A stretch of 64,000 nucleotides of DNA from Sapria himalayana (lineage: Eukaryota > Streptophyta > Magnoliopsida > Malpighiales > Rafflesiaceae): contig JAREIK010000727.1 of the NCBI GenBank assembly GCA_029783825.1, forward strand, positions 583,483-647,482. The letters are read 5' to 3'. Below the pieces are notes generated by a model. It worked only from the letters and a program-made list of their open reading frames with translations, was not told where the DNA came from and ran no database searches. Of the stretch, positions 13,541-25,884 are shown in pieces. The stretch's first letter is position 1; each line of letters opens with the position of its first letter. Both the position numbers and the translations under genes were made by a program.

Positions 13541-14435
13541 TATATATGGGATAATACTAATTTGTTGCACTAACTTAAAATTAAATGACAAAAGATATAA
13601 TATCAACAATATGTAAGCACATAGCATGTGAGTGTCCGTTGGTCATGCTCATATATGATAAAATACAAATAAGGGCCTAACTCTTACCTAATTCCAGCCC
13701 TTGGGCCTCAGGCTCATATATGAACTTATGTATAACAAAAGATTTAATATTTGATAGGTTTGTACAGAATAAATTTTCTTTTATGTAATTACAATGCATG
13801 GATCCCATATTTACCGATTTCAGCTTTATCAAAAGGAGGCCTAACTTATTATCTTTATTATTCCTAAAATATTTTATTTTTGCACTCTCTTTCTCTCTAA
13901 ACAGTATTGCTGGATATCTTTTAGATTTTTGTTGAAGCCGTATGACAATCAACTTAAATTTGTGTTTGTTCATGTCTATAATAATTGTTTTTATATATCT
14001 ATGAATATGTTTGTGTGTCCCCGAATTTTTGGGTAGAGTTTTAGCCTATTTATAGGTATGTAAAAACCTTCGCTAGTGCTCCATGGTGCTGGGAACAACA
14101 CCTTAGCTTCTAAAGCTGTGAGATGAACCAAAAAATTAATTCTTTGTAAATGCATTTTTGTTCTTTACACTCATATTTTGTGCAGATATGCATCATCGCA
14201 GTTTAGATCTGTGACTGCTTTTTATTAGTTTTTAGTTTGTAAATGTAGTATGTTATCCTCCATGTGCATGTGTAACAATGTTCTCTATCTGCGTGGAGTA
14301 CCAGAAAAAAAAGAACAAGAAATGCTGACCATGCCTGAGAGACCTATATGCTTGTTTTTTAAGTCCTATATTATTTTCTTATGTTTTCTTTGATGGTATG
14401 TATATTTTCATTAAACTACAAGTGTGCGTGTCATC
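13541..14435. other. Unassigned, more complex DNA
   Basis: Less repetitive than its neighbours and of mixed composition. A minus-strand open frame of 98 codons (13677-13973) has no family that I recognise. The piece around 14060-14400 has the look of transcribed untranslated sequence, but no coding block can be tied to it. I do not assign a gene. Confidence 0.4.
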
Positions 14436-14765
14436 TAAGGCTGTGTGATTATATATATGTACATATAATCTATATTATATACATAAATATATACTTGGTT
14501 TAAATGTACGTATATACTGAGTATATATCTAAGTATATACAGAGTATATAAGTACATATATACATAGTATATATGCTCGTATATACTGAGTATATTTATA
14601 CGTATATACTTAGTATATACATACATATATACTGTAGTATATACATATGTATTACTCGGTATATACATACATTTATGCTGTAGTATATACATATGTATAT
14701 ACTTGGTATATATGTACTTTTATGCTGTAGTATATATGTATGTATATACTTAGTATAATCATAAG
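14436..14765. repeat. AT-rich minisatellite
   Basis: Repeated GTATATAC(T/A)(T/G)AGTATATA words, with longer units containing ATGCTGTAGTATATAC near 14630-14745, form an imperfect tandem tract with a basic spacing of about 20-25 bp and many internal inverted repeats. The 85-codon minus-strand Tyr/Ile-rich frame over it is a composition artefact. Confidence 0.7.
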
Positions 14766-15149
14766 TTGGTGCATATATTTATTTGTAAATATGTATATTT
14801 TGTCATAGGTACACCCCTATTTACACACAGAAACACTTTTGAATGTATAATTACTCGGGCTGGTATGGTCATCATCGTGCATTGCTCACTGATATAGGTA
14901 ATAAAAGCAATGGATATTAAACTTTTCCTAAAGCTTTGGGATGATATTTTTGGTCCAGTCCAGCCAGATACATAGAGGTTGGTCTTAAAAATCTATGTAG
15001 TAATATGCTCATGTGGGGTCATATAATTTTGGTCCAGGAGGAATATCGGTTCCTATTTTGGGAAAAGCAGCTTGCCACCTCCTTAAAAACTCTCTCAATC
15101 TCAAGTTCATCAGTCGAGCATCATCACCCACCATATTTTTTATTATAAA
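14766..15149. other. Unassigned spacer
   Basis: Mixed-composition DNA with no recognised gene. An open frame on the plus strand begins here at a GTG (15013) and runs on into the trinucleotide island, but nothing in its first 45 codons resembles a family that I know. Confidence 0.4.
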
Positions 15150-15383
15150 TGATGGAGGTGGCAGTGGCGGTAGTGATAGTAGCGGCATAGCAGAGGTAGC
15201 ACCGGCAGCAGCAACAGTGCTAGCAGTGAGAATGGTAGTGGTAGCAACAATGGCAGCAGCAACGGTAAGTGCTACAGTAGTGGTAGTAGCGGCGAAAGTG
15301 GTGGTAGCAGCGGTAATAGCGGTGGCAGTGGCAACAGTGACAACGGCAGCGGCAGCGGTGGCAACGACAGCTACAGTGGTGAA
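15150..15383 (+). repeat. GC-rich trinucleotide island, (RGY/GYR)n
   Basis: About 230 bp made of GGT, AGT, AGC, GGC, AAC and GCA triplets, strikingly GC-rich for this window. One plus frame reads Gly/Ser/Asn-rich sequence without stops from about 15205 to 15380. Another frame, within the longer open stretch 15013-15474, reads Ala/Val/Thr-rich sequence. Both follow from the triplet period, so neither is evidence of a gene by itself. It could be a decayed low-complexity coding tract or a triplet-expansion product. It lies directly against the hairpin that opens GATA array 2. Confidence 0.75.
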
Positions 15384-15395
15384 AAGACAGATATA

Positions 15396-15473
15396 TAGAA
15401 AGATAGAGAAAGAGAGATATATAGAAAGATATATATCTATATATTTATTTCTCTTTCTTTCTCTATCTTTCTA
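15396..15473. repeat. Imperfect hairpin at the left edge of GATA array 2
   Basis: The left arm (TAGAAAGATAGAGAAAGAGA at 15396-15415, continuing GATATATAGA) and the right arm (ending CTCTATCTTTCTA at 15461-15473) are reverse complements with few mismatches around a TA-rich centre near 15431-15436. The right arm is one of very few places where the array motif is inverted to TATC/TTTC on the plus strand. Confidence 0.75.
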
Positions 15474-15764
15474 AATAGAAAGATAGACTGATCAACAAAT
15501 ATGTAGATATGTAGATGTGTAGAAAGGCAGATATATAGATAGACAAATAGTTAGATAGATAGATAGATAGACAGATAGATGGATAGATTGATAGGAGATT
15601 GATATATGGATAGATAATTAGATACATAGATTTATTAATATACTGATAGTTCTATTGATAGTTAAATAGGCAGATTGTTAGGAAAATAAATATATTGACA
15701 AATAAATAATTAGACACAGATAAATACACAAATAGATATAGAGATAGGTAAAGAGATAGATGGG

Positions 15765-15799
<35 letters not shown>

Positions 15800-17697
15800 A
15801 TAAATAAATAGATAGACATATAAACATATAGAAAAATAAAAAAATTTATTGATAGATAGATAGATAGACATATATATAGTTAGATAGGTAGATAGATAGA
15901 CAAATTGATATATAATTAGAAAGTTTGACATATTAACATATAGACAGCTAGATAGATAGATAGATAGATAGAGTGTTACAAAAATAGACATATAGATAGA
16001 TTTATAGAATGACAAATAAACATATATATAGATAGACAAAAAAGTAGATTGAAGGATAAGTAGATACAGATATAGATAGTTTGACATATATATATATATA
16101 CATATAGTCTGATAGATAGATAGATAGGTAATCATATAGACAAATATACAGATAGATAAATGGGAAGATAGACAGATAAACAAATATAATGATAGAGAGA
16201 TAGATTGATAGATGAATAGATAAATAAATAAATAGATAGATAGATAGTAATATAGACATTTAGATAGATAGATAGATAGAAAGATAGATATATACATTGA
16301 AAGATAGATAGAATTCCAAATAGACAAATAGATAGATCACTAGTTATACACTTAGACAGATAGATAGATAGATAGAGATAGTTAAATAGATAGATAGATA
16401 GACAGATAGATATATAGACAAATTGCTTGAAAAAAAGACAAATAAAAAGGTAGATAGATAGAAAGATATATAGATTGTCAGATAGATAGATAGTCTGATA
16501 GATAAATTGATAGATAGATAGTTAGATAGATAGATAGATTCATAGAAAGTTAAATATAATGACTGATATACTAATAGTCTAATAAATAGTTAAAGAGTTA
16601 GATAGTTATACAAATAGATATATTAGATAGATAGATAGATAACTATACAGATTGGAAATTAGATAGATATGTTGATAGATAGATAGATAGACAAATATAA
16701 TTATAGACATATAGATAAAAAAATCGATAAATAGATAGATAGAAAGATAAATAGACTAATAGAAAGAGAAAGAGATAGATAAAAATATAGATAGACAAAT
16801 AAAAAAAATAAAGTTATATAAAAAAATAGGTAGATATGGAGATGGATATAAATGCAGATATACATATAGACAAATAATAATATATATAGATAGATAGATC
16901 GATCGATAACCAAAAAGATAGATATATAGATAGATAGATAGCCATAAAGATAGATAGACAGACAGATAGATAAATAGATAGATAGGAAGATAGATATAAT
17001 GATAGATAAATAGATAGACGAATAGAGTGATAGTTTGATTGACAGTTAAATTGTTAGATAGTTAGTAAAATAGATATATAAACAAATAGATAGATAGAAA
17101 TATAAATATATATGCAAATAGATAGAGAAATAGGTAGACAGATAAATATGTAGATAGATAGATAGATATATAGATAAAAAGATATATATATATATATATA
17201 TATAGATAAAAAGATATATATATATATATATATTAACTAAAAGACTAATAACCGAAACAAAAATAGATAGTTAGAAAGATATACAGATAGAAAGATATAT
17301 AGTTAGACAATCACAAAGAAATAAAAATAGGTAATTAGAGATTCAGACAAATAGACTAAAAGACATATAAAAAAATAGATAGATAGATATATAGATAGAC
17401 ATGAAGATAGATAGATAGTTAAATAGATAGAGAATTAGACAAATAGAGAGAGAAATACATAGATAGATAGAAAGATAGACATATAGATAGATAGATAGAT
17501 AGACATACAGATAGACAGATAGATAGATACATAGATAGATAGATAGATAAAATAATATATAGGTAGATAGGCAAATAAAAAAATAGATTTTATATTGATA
17601 TATAGATATGTAGATATATAGGCAGATAAAAAGATAGATAACTAGTTAGATAAATAGATTTACCAATATAATATTAGGTAGATAGACAAATATATAT
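15474..17697 (+). repeat. Degenerate (GATA)n array 2
   Basis: The composition matches array 1: GATA with frequent GACAAATA and GAAA variants, on the same strand. It includes (TA)n runs near 17182-17232. Minus-strand Tyr-Leu-Ser-Ile frames over it are artefacts. The right edge is sharp and meets CATTACAAAAAAA at 17698, a decayed CACTA-type terminus. Confidence 0.95.
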
Positions 17698-18240
17698 CAT
17701 TACAAAAAAATTTCAAATATCTTGGAAAAATTCTCTAGTTAAATAGGATTTTTCTATTGCTAAAACAGAATAACAATGGATTAATCACCGATGTTTTCCA
17801 AAACTAATGTGCTCATCGCAAAAAATTAATGTTCGAAAAATTCTCTATCAAAAAAGTTTTAACGACGTAAAATTCCGTAGCTAAATTTATTTTTTTCCTT
17901 GCTAATTTTGATCTTATTTTAGATTTACATAAAAGTCCTTAGCAATCAGTGAGGTAAAAATCCTTAACTATCTTCATTCTAACATTATTTTTACTATTTT
18001 ATTTTTTTACAAAAAAATTGATTACATATTTTTAAATTTTTATATTAAATTAAATAAAAACATAAACTATAAACCATAATTTATAATTAACAAAAAATAA
18101 AAGAAGTTAATAAATTTTTTTGATACTATATATTATATTGTTAAAACAAAAACCTTACAAAATTCTATTACATCTTCTTCATCAATACATCTAACGACAT
18201 TGCAAAAAGTATAATCTGCTCATGAAATTGACGTTCCTTT
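17698..18240 (-). mobile_element. Decayed CACTA-like transposon end
   Basis: The edge reads CATTACAAAAAAATTTC, close to the CACTACAAGAAA type of CACTA termini. Inside are repeated subterminal words resembling GCTA(A)...TTTTTCC and CTTAGCAA. From about 17975 to 18165 the sequence matches 24030-24210 closely (TTGATTACATATTTTTAAAT, ATAATTTATAATTAACAAAA, AGTTAATAAAT), showing two related element ends of the same orientation. No transposase coding is recognisable here. The assignment is from termini and shared structure only. Confidence 0.55.
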
Positions 18241-18809
18241 CATTCCCCCAGCTCTTATGGTCACTAGTAAATGAATCATAGCCATATTTCTATATCACCG
18301 CTTCCTACGATAAAAAAAAACAAAAAATAATGACCCACCTCAAGTCTCGACCTTGTTAATTTATTGCTGAAGAATGAAAATGATCCACCTCGGCACGAAC
18401 ATGAGCCATTGTATTGAACATGAATGCTTCAAAAAATAAAGAGCCCAAATTGGAGTGATAATCAGCTTCTGCCAGCAGAATCCTTCCTTTAATTATTGTT
18501 TTTTTAAGAAAAAAATGCATAATAAGCCTATTATTTTCCACTTTAATAAGAAGCACATGCAAAGCATGCCTAAAAAGCAAGAGTAGACACTCATATATTT
18601 TAAAATTATTAGATATGATAATTTTAATAAGAACTAGACATTTTCTAGATCCTCAAACCCCTGAACACAACTTTCTACCATCATCTCAACAAATCAAACC
18701 TATGAATGGATGTAGTGAGACCAATGTAAGGTGAAAATCCTACGCAAATAAGATTCTGGATCAGGTTAGGTCGTTAGGAGTAACCCTACATTTTTATTGG
18801 TGTCCATTA
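18241..18809. other. Unassigned spacer
   Basis: Mixed DNA between a CACTA-like end and the second copy of the 2-kb repeat. A 74-codon minus-strand frame (18356-18580) begins without a recognisable motif. I do not call a gene. Confidence 0.4.
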
Positions 18810-19732
18810 TATATAACTACATCTACAACATGTATAACTTAATATCCATTCATATCATTCATCTAATTCATACATGTTTTTTTTTTGGATATTGTATAAA
18901 TCTTTATCATTTTCCCATATATTTTAGGAACTTTAATTTAATTTTATCAAAATTAAATGTATTTTTATTGTATTTTTATATGTTTGTATTAATTATTATG
19001 CTTTAATATGTTTAGGGTTTATATTTTTGTTTCATTTAATATCATTTAACTAAAATTGATTTCTAATAAAATGTTCATTTGTTAAAATTCATGTTGTAAA
19101 TTACAAAACAAATAACAATATGTCTGTGTAATAAATATTATAAAAAATTTTTAAAATATATATGTGATGTAGTTTCAATTTAGTAAAAATATTATATTTA
19201 TTAAAAGTTTTGTTTGAACATAATTAAAGAAATAATTGATTTTTTACAAAATATTAAAAGCATGTATTTATATGCACTATATTATTTTTATTTGAATATT
19301 AAAGTTTCTAAAAATTTATTAATAACAATAAAGTAAAAATTTATCATAGACATTAATATTTTAATAAAAAAATTATATAGAAAAACAAAAATAATATTAT
19401 CTATTTATGAACTGTATTTTCATTTTTTAACATAGCTATAAAAACAAAATAATTTACAAATATGTCAACTTCATTTTTTTATATGAGTATAATGATAGTT
19501 ATTTTAATATAAATATTAAAAAACAACTATTTGAATAAAATAGAAGCTCATATATATAATTCATAATTTCATTTTACACATTAATATGCTTCACACACAC
19601 ACACACACATGCATCACACACACGCACAAATATTTTTTTTAGATATAAATAATTTATAATATTTTATAAATTGTGTACAATATAAATTATTTTATTTTAA
19701 TTAAATTTTCAAAATCAAAACATTTTATATAC

Positions 19733-19775
<43 letters not shown>

Positions 19776-20652
19776 ATTGTTTCATGTGTAACTTTAAAAA
19801 TACATAATGTATATAGGTATGTGTGTGTTTGTGTGAGTGTATAATAGTATTTGCATGCATACAAATATATACATACTACTTTGAAAATGTAGATACATGT
19901 GTGAATATATACAAAAGTACATAAATGTGCATGCTGATATATATTGTATAGTAATGTATATTGATGTATAAATGTATGTGTGTGTAGCGTAGTGTATATG
20001 CACATATATATTTATGCATATATATGTAAATATCAACAATAAATTTTTGAAGAAAAATAATTGAGCACATAAATATTAACATGTTCGACAAATTCGTGAG
20101 AGCATGAGCAAAAAGTGACATTATTGTAAGATACTACTAATCTCCCATCTATAATACTTTGCCTCAAATTTTGAATAGAATACTACTTGCAATGATAAAG
20201 TTCATTCATTACTACATACCATGGAGTTACATTTTAATTCAATATTATAATTTGTTCAAATAAAAAAATCTATCTAATATCTTCTTCAACAACTCTTCTA
20301 TCTTCCTTTTCTAGTCTTGATAAGCTATTTTTAATTTTTATTATATGTACATTTCTTATCTAATATCTCTAGTTCAAAGTATTATAATAGTAAAATTCAT
20401 CATATCAATCTAGGTCTGACATCTTTTTTTTCTATAAGATATTTGATTATAGAATATTTAGTATATACTATGACATTGGTTCCCACTAAATATGATATTA
20501 ACTTGCCAAAAGAAAAGATTGTTGATACAAGTTCTTTCTCTATAGTGTTATAATTCAATTGGGTATTTGAGAGCGTGTTGTTACCAAAGTATATGATAAC
20601 TATTTATAAATATTTGTAAAACTATATAAAACTTTTCATAATTATATTGAAC
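18810..20652. repeat. 2-kb dispersed repeat, copy 2
   Basis: Same order of anchors as copy 1 at 8428-10501, with many small differences and one internal loss of about 250 bp near 19183. It ends at AATTATATTGAAC and then passes within 45 bp into a truncated copia-type LTR. Minus-strand frames over the CA-rich part are low-complexity artefacts. Confidence 0.7.
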
Positions 20653-20693
20653 ATGGTTTCATAATTATATAGTTAATATAGTTATATAGAACA

Positions 20694-21706
20694 CTTCTAT
20701 ATAACGGAAGTGATATAAGTTGGCCCCTTTATTGAGAGGGCAATTAAAATGCACAACCATGCTCAAATAAGCCAATATAAGATATTGAGCTTATTTATTA
20801 AAGTTAGTCTACTCAAAGATCAAAAAATATATAGATTGATGTGAGAATGACATGATCCATGCCTCATAAATCAATCTAGATAAAATGGACAAATGGACTA
20901 AGTTGTACAATAAAATAAGTTACAAAATTAGGTTAAGTTGAATCTATTATATTTTTGTCACTTGTGTAGCAATGATGCATTGCTAAATGATGCTCATTGC
21001 TTGTTTCTTTAAAATGAGATTTAAAGTTACTACCAATGTTACGAGAACCTATTGGGTCACACACAAAAAACATATAGATATTTGGAGTTTGTTTTATATT
21101 AGTTAATCTAAAATAAATTAGGCATAATCTTAAGTCTAAAATTCATTTCAGATCTTAAGCTAATTAGAATAAAGAGTTTGGTCTAATAATAGATATTTGG
21201 ACCTTTAAAATGGGCCCAAACTTAAAGCACATATTTCTCTCTTTTAGAAAGGTGTGTTATTAATGACACATCCTTTTCATTAATGACACATCCTTTTAAA
21301 ATTGTGTTAAAAACTAAAAGGTTTCATTAATGACATATCCTTTTATAATAGTGTGAAAAACCAAAAAGTATCATTATTGACATATACTTTTAGTTAATGA
21401 TACATCCTTTTAGAAAGGGATGTGAAAAATTAAATGGTTATATAAAATGAGAGAGAGAAAATAAATAAATAAATAAATAAAAATATATATATATATATAT
21501 AATGAAGATATGTTTGTGTCGATACTGCTAGAGGCACTGACACTTGACTATGCAAGGATATGGCCAAACCATTTGCAATCAAAAATTTAATTTTGTGCTA
21601 CAATGGGTAACATCAATGTCTAACAATTAATTTGTTTCACTTGGATCATTGGTGGGTTCCTAGTCCATTACGAAATTCTGATATGAAATTTATGGGTACC
21701 CCAACA
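20694..21706 (+). mobile_element. 5'-truncated copia-type LTR
   Basis: Collinear with 22256-23248. Shared blocks include CTTCTATATAA(C/T)GGAAGTGATA, AAGTTAGTCTACTCAAAGAT, CTTGTTTCTTTAAAATGAGA, a cluster of ATTAATGACACATCCTTTT repeats, and CACTTGGATCATT followed by AATTCTGATATGAAATTTA. It ends in CCCCAACA at 21706. The first roughly 520 bp of the LTR are missing, and the cut is at CTTCTATATAA. It is a fragment of the same family as the complete LTR that follows. Confidence 0.78.
21259..21420 (+). repeat. Short tandem repeats inside the truncated LTR
   Basis: Several imperfect copies of ATTAATGACACATCCTTTT separated by AAAGG(T)GTG...AAAAA-type spacers. The matching cluster in the complete LTR is at about 22825-22990. 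Confidence 0.7.
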
Positions 21707-21735
21707 AGATAGATGGATAGATAAATTGATATATA
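21707..21735 (+). repeat. Short GATA seed between two LTRs
   Basis: Directly after the LTR end CAACA come AGATAGATGGATAGATAAATTG and a few TA bases, then the next LTR starts. The identical situation after the second LTR (23249 onward, AGATAGATAGATAAATTG) leads into a 680-bp array. This short tract is thus the unexpanded counterpart of array 3. Confidence 0.75.
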
Positions 21736-23248
21736 TGTTAGAGTATGCCCTAAAAGTCAATCATTAAATGATTCTTTTGGGATTTTTGTATATATGTATA
21801 ATGATATTATTTTTTGATCATTATAATTATTTAGATCTATGCAAATATTAGATGAAAAAAATAATGCTTTAGAGTGATATATTCTAGGAATACTATTCTA
21901 AATTAACACTAGTCAAGTATTAATAATCAAGTAAAATATTAATACAATAAGACTAGCATGTAGGTTAACTAATATGGATATTAAGTTAAAACTTGAGTAC
22001 ATGTTGGAGGACATATACTAAACTACTCGCAAAAAAAATGTTGCATGGATTGTTATATAAGTGGCATACATATTCTCATAGCGATTATTAGTATGAATTA
22101 TCCTTTGACCTGAAGTCAATATGGTTCCTTACATAAGGTGTTGTATACTTTATATTCAATAAATGCTACATGTAACAAGGATAGTTATAAAGTTGTTTAC
22201 TAGGTATACAATAAATTGTGCAAAGGGATGTGATTGATGTAGATGGAATCTGTCCCTTCTATATAATGGAAGTGATATCAGTCGACCCCTTAATTGAGTA
22301 GGACTACTAAAATGTGTGACAATGCTAAAATAAGTCAATATGAGATATTAAACATATTTGTTTAAGTTAGTCTACTCAAAGATCGAGAAACATATAGATT
22401 GACGTGAGGACGACATGATCAATGTCTCATAAATCAATCTAGATATCAATGACAAAAAGACTAAGTCATCAAATAAAATAGGTCATGAAATTAGGTTAAG
22501 TTGAAAATATTATATTTTCAACACTTGGGTAATAATCATATATTGCAAAATGCCACTCATTTCTTGTTTCTTTAAAATGAGATTTTAAACTAGCTGCCAA
22601 CATTATGAGAAGCTAATGTGTCACACACATAAAAATGTATATATTATGTGAGTCTTTTTTTATTTTAGTTAGACTAAAATATACTAGGCCTAATTTAAGT
22701 CTAAAATTTCTTTAAGACCTTAAACTAATTAGACTAAAGAATTTAGTCCGATAGTATATGTTTGGACCTTTAAAACTGGACCAAACTTAAAGCCCATGTT
22801 TCACTCTTTTAGAAAGGTGTGTTATTAATAACACATCATTTTCATTAATGACATCCTTTTCATTAATGACACATCCTTTTATAAAGGTGTGTGAAAAACT
22901 AAAGGTTTCTTTAATGACACATCTTTTTAAAAATGGTGTGTGAAAAATCAAAATCTTTCATTAATGACACATCCTATTAATAAAATGTGTGAAAAACCAT
23001 AATATTATATAAAATAGGAGAGATATAAAATAAAAAATTATATATAATGAAAATATATTTGTGTGGATATCACTACAAGCATGGATACTTGATTGTGCTA
23101 TGATTCAATAGGTTGTTCAAAATCAAATTTTAAGTTTGTGCTACAGTAGGTAATATCCTTGTCCAACATTTAATTATATTCACTTGGATCATTAGTGGGT
23201 TTCAAGTCATTGTTAAATTCTGATATGAAATTTACCAGAACCACAACA
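21736..23248 (+). mobile_element. Complete copia-type LTR (about 1.5 kb)
   Basis: Begins TGTTAGAGTATGCCC and ends CCACAACA, so it has the TG...CA boundaries of an LTR. The opening words resemble the start of many plant Ty1-copia LTRs. The last 993 bp repeat the truncated LTR at 20694-21706. No internal gag-pol region lies between the two LTRs, only a GATA tract. This could be a solo LTR inserted beside an older one, or a tandem duplication. I could not find a 5-bp target duplication. Confidence 0.7.
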
Positions 23249-23935
23249 AGATAGATAGATAAATTGTTGGATAGGTAGATGCATAGATAGATTGATAGAT
23301 AGACAAATGGACACATGGATAGATCAACATATGGATAGATTAATAGATGGATAGATGGATAGATAGATAGATGGATAGATGGACACATGGACACATGGAC
23401 AGATGGATAGATGGACAGATTGGCAGATGGACATATGAACATATTTATAGATGGGAAAATGGGCAAATGGGAAGATAGACAAATGGATAGATAGATAGAT
23501 TGACAGATGGATAGAAGGATAGATTGACAGATGGATAGAAGGATAGATTGACAGATGGATAGAAGGATAGATGGATAGATGGATAGATGAACAATTGGAC
23601 AGATGGATAGATAGACAAAAAGACAAATGGACAGATGGATAGATAAAAAGATGGATAGATTGACAGACAGACAGACAAATAGATAGATTAATAGAGATAT
23701 AGATAGAGAAATAGATAGATAAACATATAGACAGATAGTTAGATATACAAATAGATATATAGATAGATAGATATACAGATAAACATATAAACATAAAAAT
23801 AGATAAACAGATAATAGGTAGAGATGTAGAGAGGTAAATAGATAGACAAATAGATAGATACTAGATAGATAGATAGTAGATAGACAGGTAGACAAATATA
23901 CAAGTAGATAGATAGATAGACAGATAGTAATGAAG
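23249..23935 (+). repeat. (GATA)n array 3, GATG/GGAC-rich subtype
   Basis: This short array differs from the others. It is rich in GATGGATA and GATGGACA units, and it contains a perfect 24-bp higher-order repeat (AGATTGACAGATGGATAG plus AAGGAT) three times at 23497-23520, 23521-23544 and 23545-23568. It starts right at an LTR end, from a sequence identical to the seed at 21707. Minus-strand frames up to 241 codons are artefacts of the TATC period. Confidence 0.93.
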
Positions 23936-24235
23936 AATAGTAATTAATATTTTTGAACTAAATATGTACAAAATGTTTTTTAGCTAAATTAGCAAGGGAA
24001 AATCCCTAGCTATTTTTATTCCAAAATTTTTTTCATTCCAAAGCTATATTCACAAGTTTACTTTTATACAAAAAATTTGATTACATATTTTTAAATTTTT
24101 ATATTAAATTGAATAAAAACATTTACTATAAACTATTATTTATAATTAACAAAAAGTAAATGTAGTTAATAAATTATTCTGATACAATAGTTACATAATT
24201 AAAACAAAATCATAACATAGGTATATAATCATTTA
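23936..24235 (-). mobile_element. CACTA-like subterminal region
   Basis: Contains GCTAAATTAGCAAGGGAAAATCCCTAGC-like inverted words at about 23982-24011, typical of the short subterminal repeats of CACTA elements. From about 24030 it is similar to 17975-18165. The terminal CACTA itself is not visible; it appears eroded at the border of array 3. A transposase-like fragment on the minus strand lies just inside. Confidence 0.5.
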
Positions 24236-24520
24236 AAATGAAATCAATATCCTCATCATTCATTGATGTATCTGTGCTCGACTCTCCGGCGTTAATACTC
24301 TACTGGAACTCTATGTGCTATATGTCTCATCAAGGCCACTAACTATGATTCCATATAGGTCATATGCTATTGCATTACATTCTTTATTTCTTTCATCTCA
24401 TCATTCACTTCTTTGATTTCTTGCATTTCTTCCTTCAAAAAGAGTTATCTGAAGATCCATAGAACCCTCAATTGGCTGAGAAGCAGCTATCATATGTTCC
24501 TCCATGAGTTCCTGTGATAA
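24236..24520 (-). pseudogene. C-terminal fragment of a plant CACTA transposase-like protein
   Basis: Read on the minus strand after an AG acceptor-like TATCACAG, the frame gives ELMEEHMIAASQPIEGSMDL. After a frame change it gives a charged coiled-coil stretch, EEMQEIKEVNDEMKEIKNVM, followed by LVALMRHIAHRVP and interrupted by TAG stops. A Glu/Met-rich coiled coil followed by a short tail near the element end is what I would expect for the C-terminus of plant En/Spm-type transposase (PF03004 group). No catalytic part is seen, so this is a tentative family call. It is broken by at least one frameshift and several stops. Confidence 0.42.
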
Positions 24521-24539
24521 AACATGAAATAAAAAGCTA

Positions 24540-25880
24540 TGCTAGATATAAATAAATTAAATATAATATTTGTAATTATGCACTTAACTTTTAATATTTA
24601 CTGTTGTAGTCAAATAGTGATGGAACCACCAAAGCAATGGCCACTTTCCTAACAACTATATAGTTTTTTTTGACTTGATTCTACATGGAAAATCACTCTC
24701 TTTGATTCATATAAAAAAACCCAATGAACACAACCTACATGTTACACACATTCCACCATGGCTACATCAAGCATTAATATTTTATAATCAAATAAAAAAT
24801 TTACTACATTTATAACATTTAAATAAAATTACAAAATTAATATTTATTACTAAATAATATGATATAATTTTGTATTATAAATTATTTAATATATATTAAT
24901 TTTTCGATTATAATTTAAAAATGTTTATTAAACATTAATTTCATATTTATTTTTATTTACCTTTCGATATTTTATGTTAAAACATTCATGAAAATATCTT
25001 TATATAAGCAAATACATCCAAATATAAATAAATAAAATTATAGCATAAATATCTACCTTTAAATAAAAATTTTTAACCATTTATAATAATTAAACAAAAT
25101 TACAAAATAATGTTTCTGACTAAATACCATGATTTAATTATACAACACAAATTATATAATACATATACTACTTTTATTTATTATAACTTTAGAATGTTTA
25201 TTAAACTTTAATTTCATTTTTATTATTATTTGCCTATCAATATATTATGTTAAAATATCCATGTGACAAGAACATCATGATAATTTCAAAAAAATACGAT
25301 CAAATTTTATAATAAACATGTGACAAGAACATCACCAAATTAGATGGGAAGGATTTTATTTACCCATACTAAATCCAAAATAAGATGGACCCTTCCTTCT
25401 TAAAGGTATTATATGATTCTAGAATATTATAGAATATTTAGAATTTTTAGAACACCCTAGAATTTCTTTTGATATAAGATTGTAACACTTAGCGTGCTCT
25501 TGAAATTTGATGTTGAGGGGCTTCTCCATCTAAGAAAATTCTTTCTACACTTGTATCTATTTAAAGATTTGAGAAAAATCTATAGAATTACTCTCTAAAA
25601 TTTCTCTCTAAAACTTCTCTCATGTTTGGTTTGATTGTATCTTTATTTTATAGGTGACAAAAGTAAACAACTTCAAACACGTGAGGAGAAAAACTTCAAG
25701 CTCAAGGTCACATCTAGCTATACTAATGTCTACACACTATGACACATGCGCACACACAATGTTATTGAATCACTATGACATGTGACACAAGCATACCTTT
25801 GGGACAATACTACACACATCAAAACTGATACACAACAAAGACATACATTGTTCATTTATCATTTGAAAGGTATGAGTCCC
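24540..25880. other. AT-rich DNA, possible LTR remnant
   Basis: Mostly AT-rich without coding. The stretch 25320-25640 has a promoter/leader look reminiscent of LTR R-U5 regions: a TAGAATATT repeat cluster, then CTCTCTAAAATTTCTCTC. A GTGACAAGAACATCA word occurs twice, at about 25263 and 25320. No paired LTR or coding was found. Confidence 0.35.
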
Positions 25881-25884
25881 CTGG

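Noticed and set aside
15013..15474. 153-codon Ala/Val-rich frame on the plus strand
   Set aside because: It starts at GTG, its body is a triplet repeat open in more than one frame, and its end runs into a GATA hairpin. There is no family similarity.
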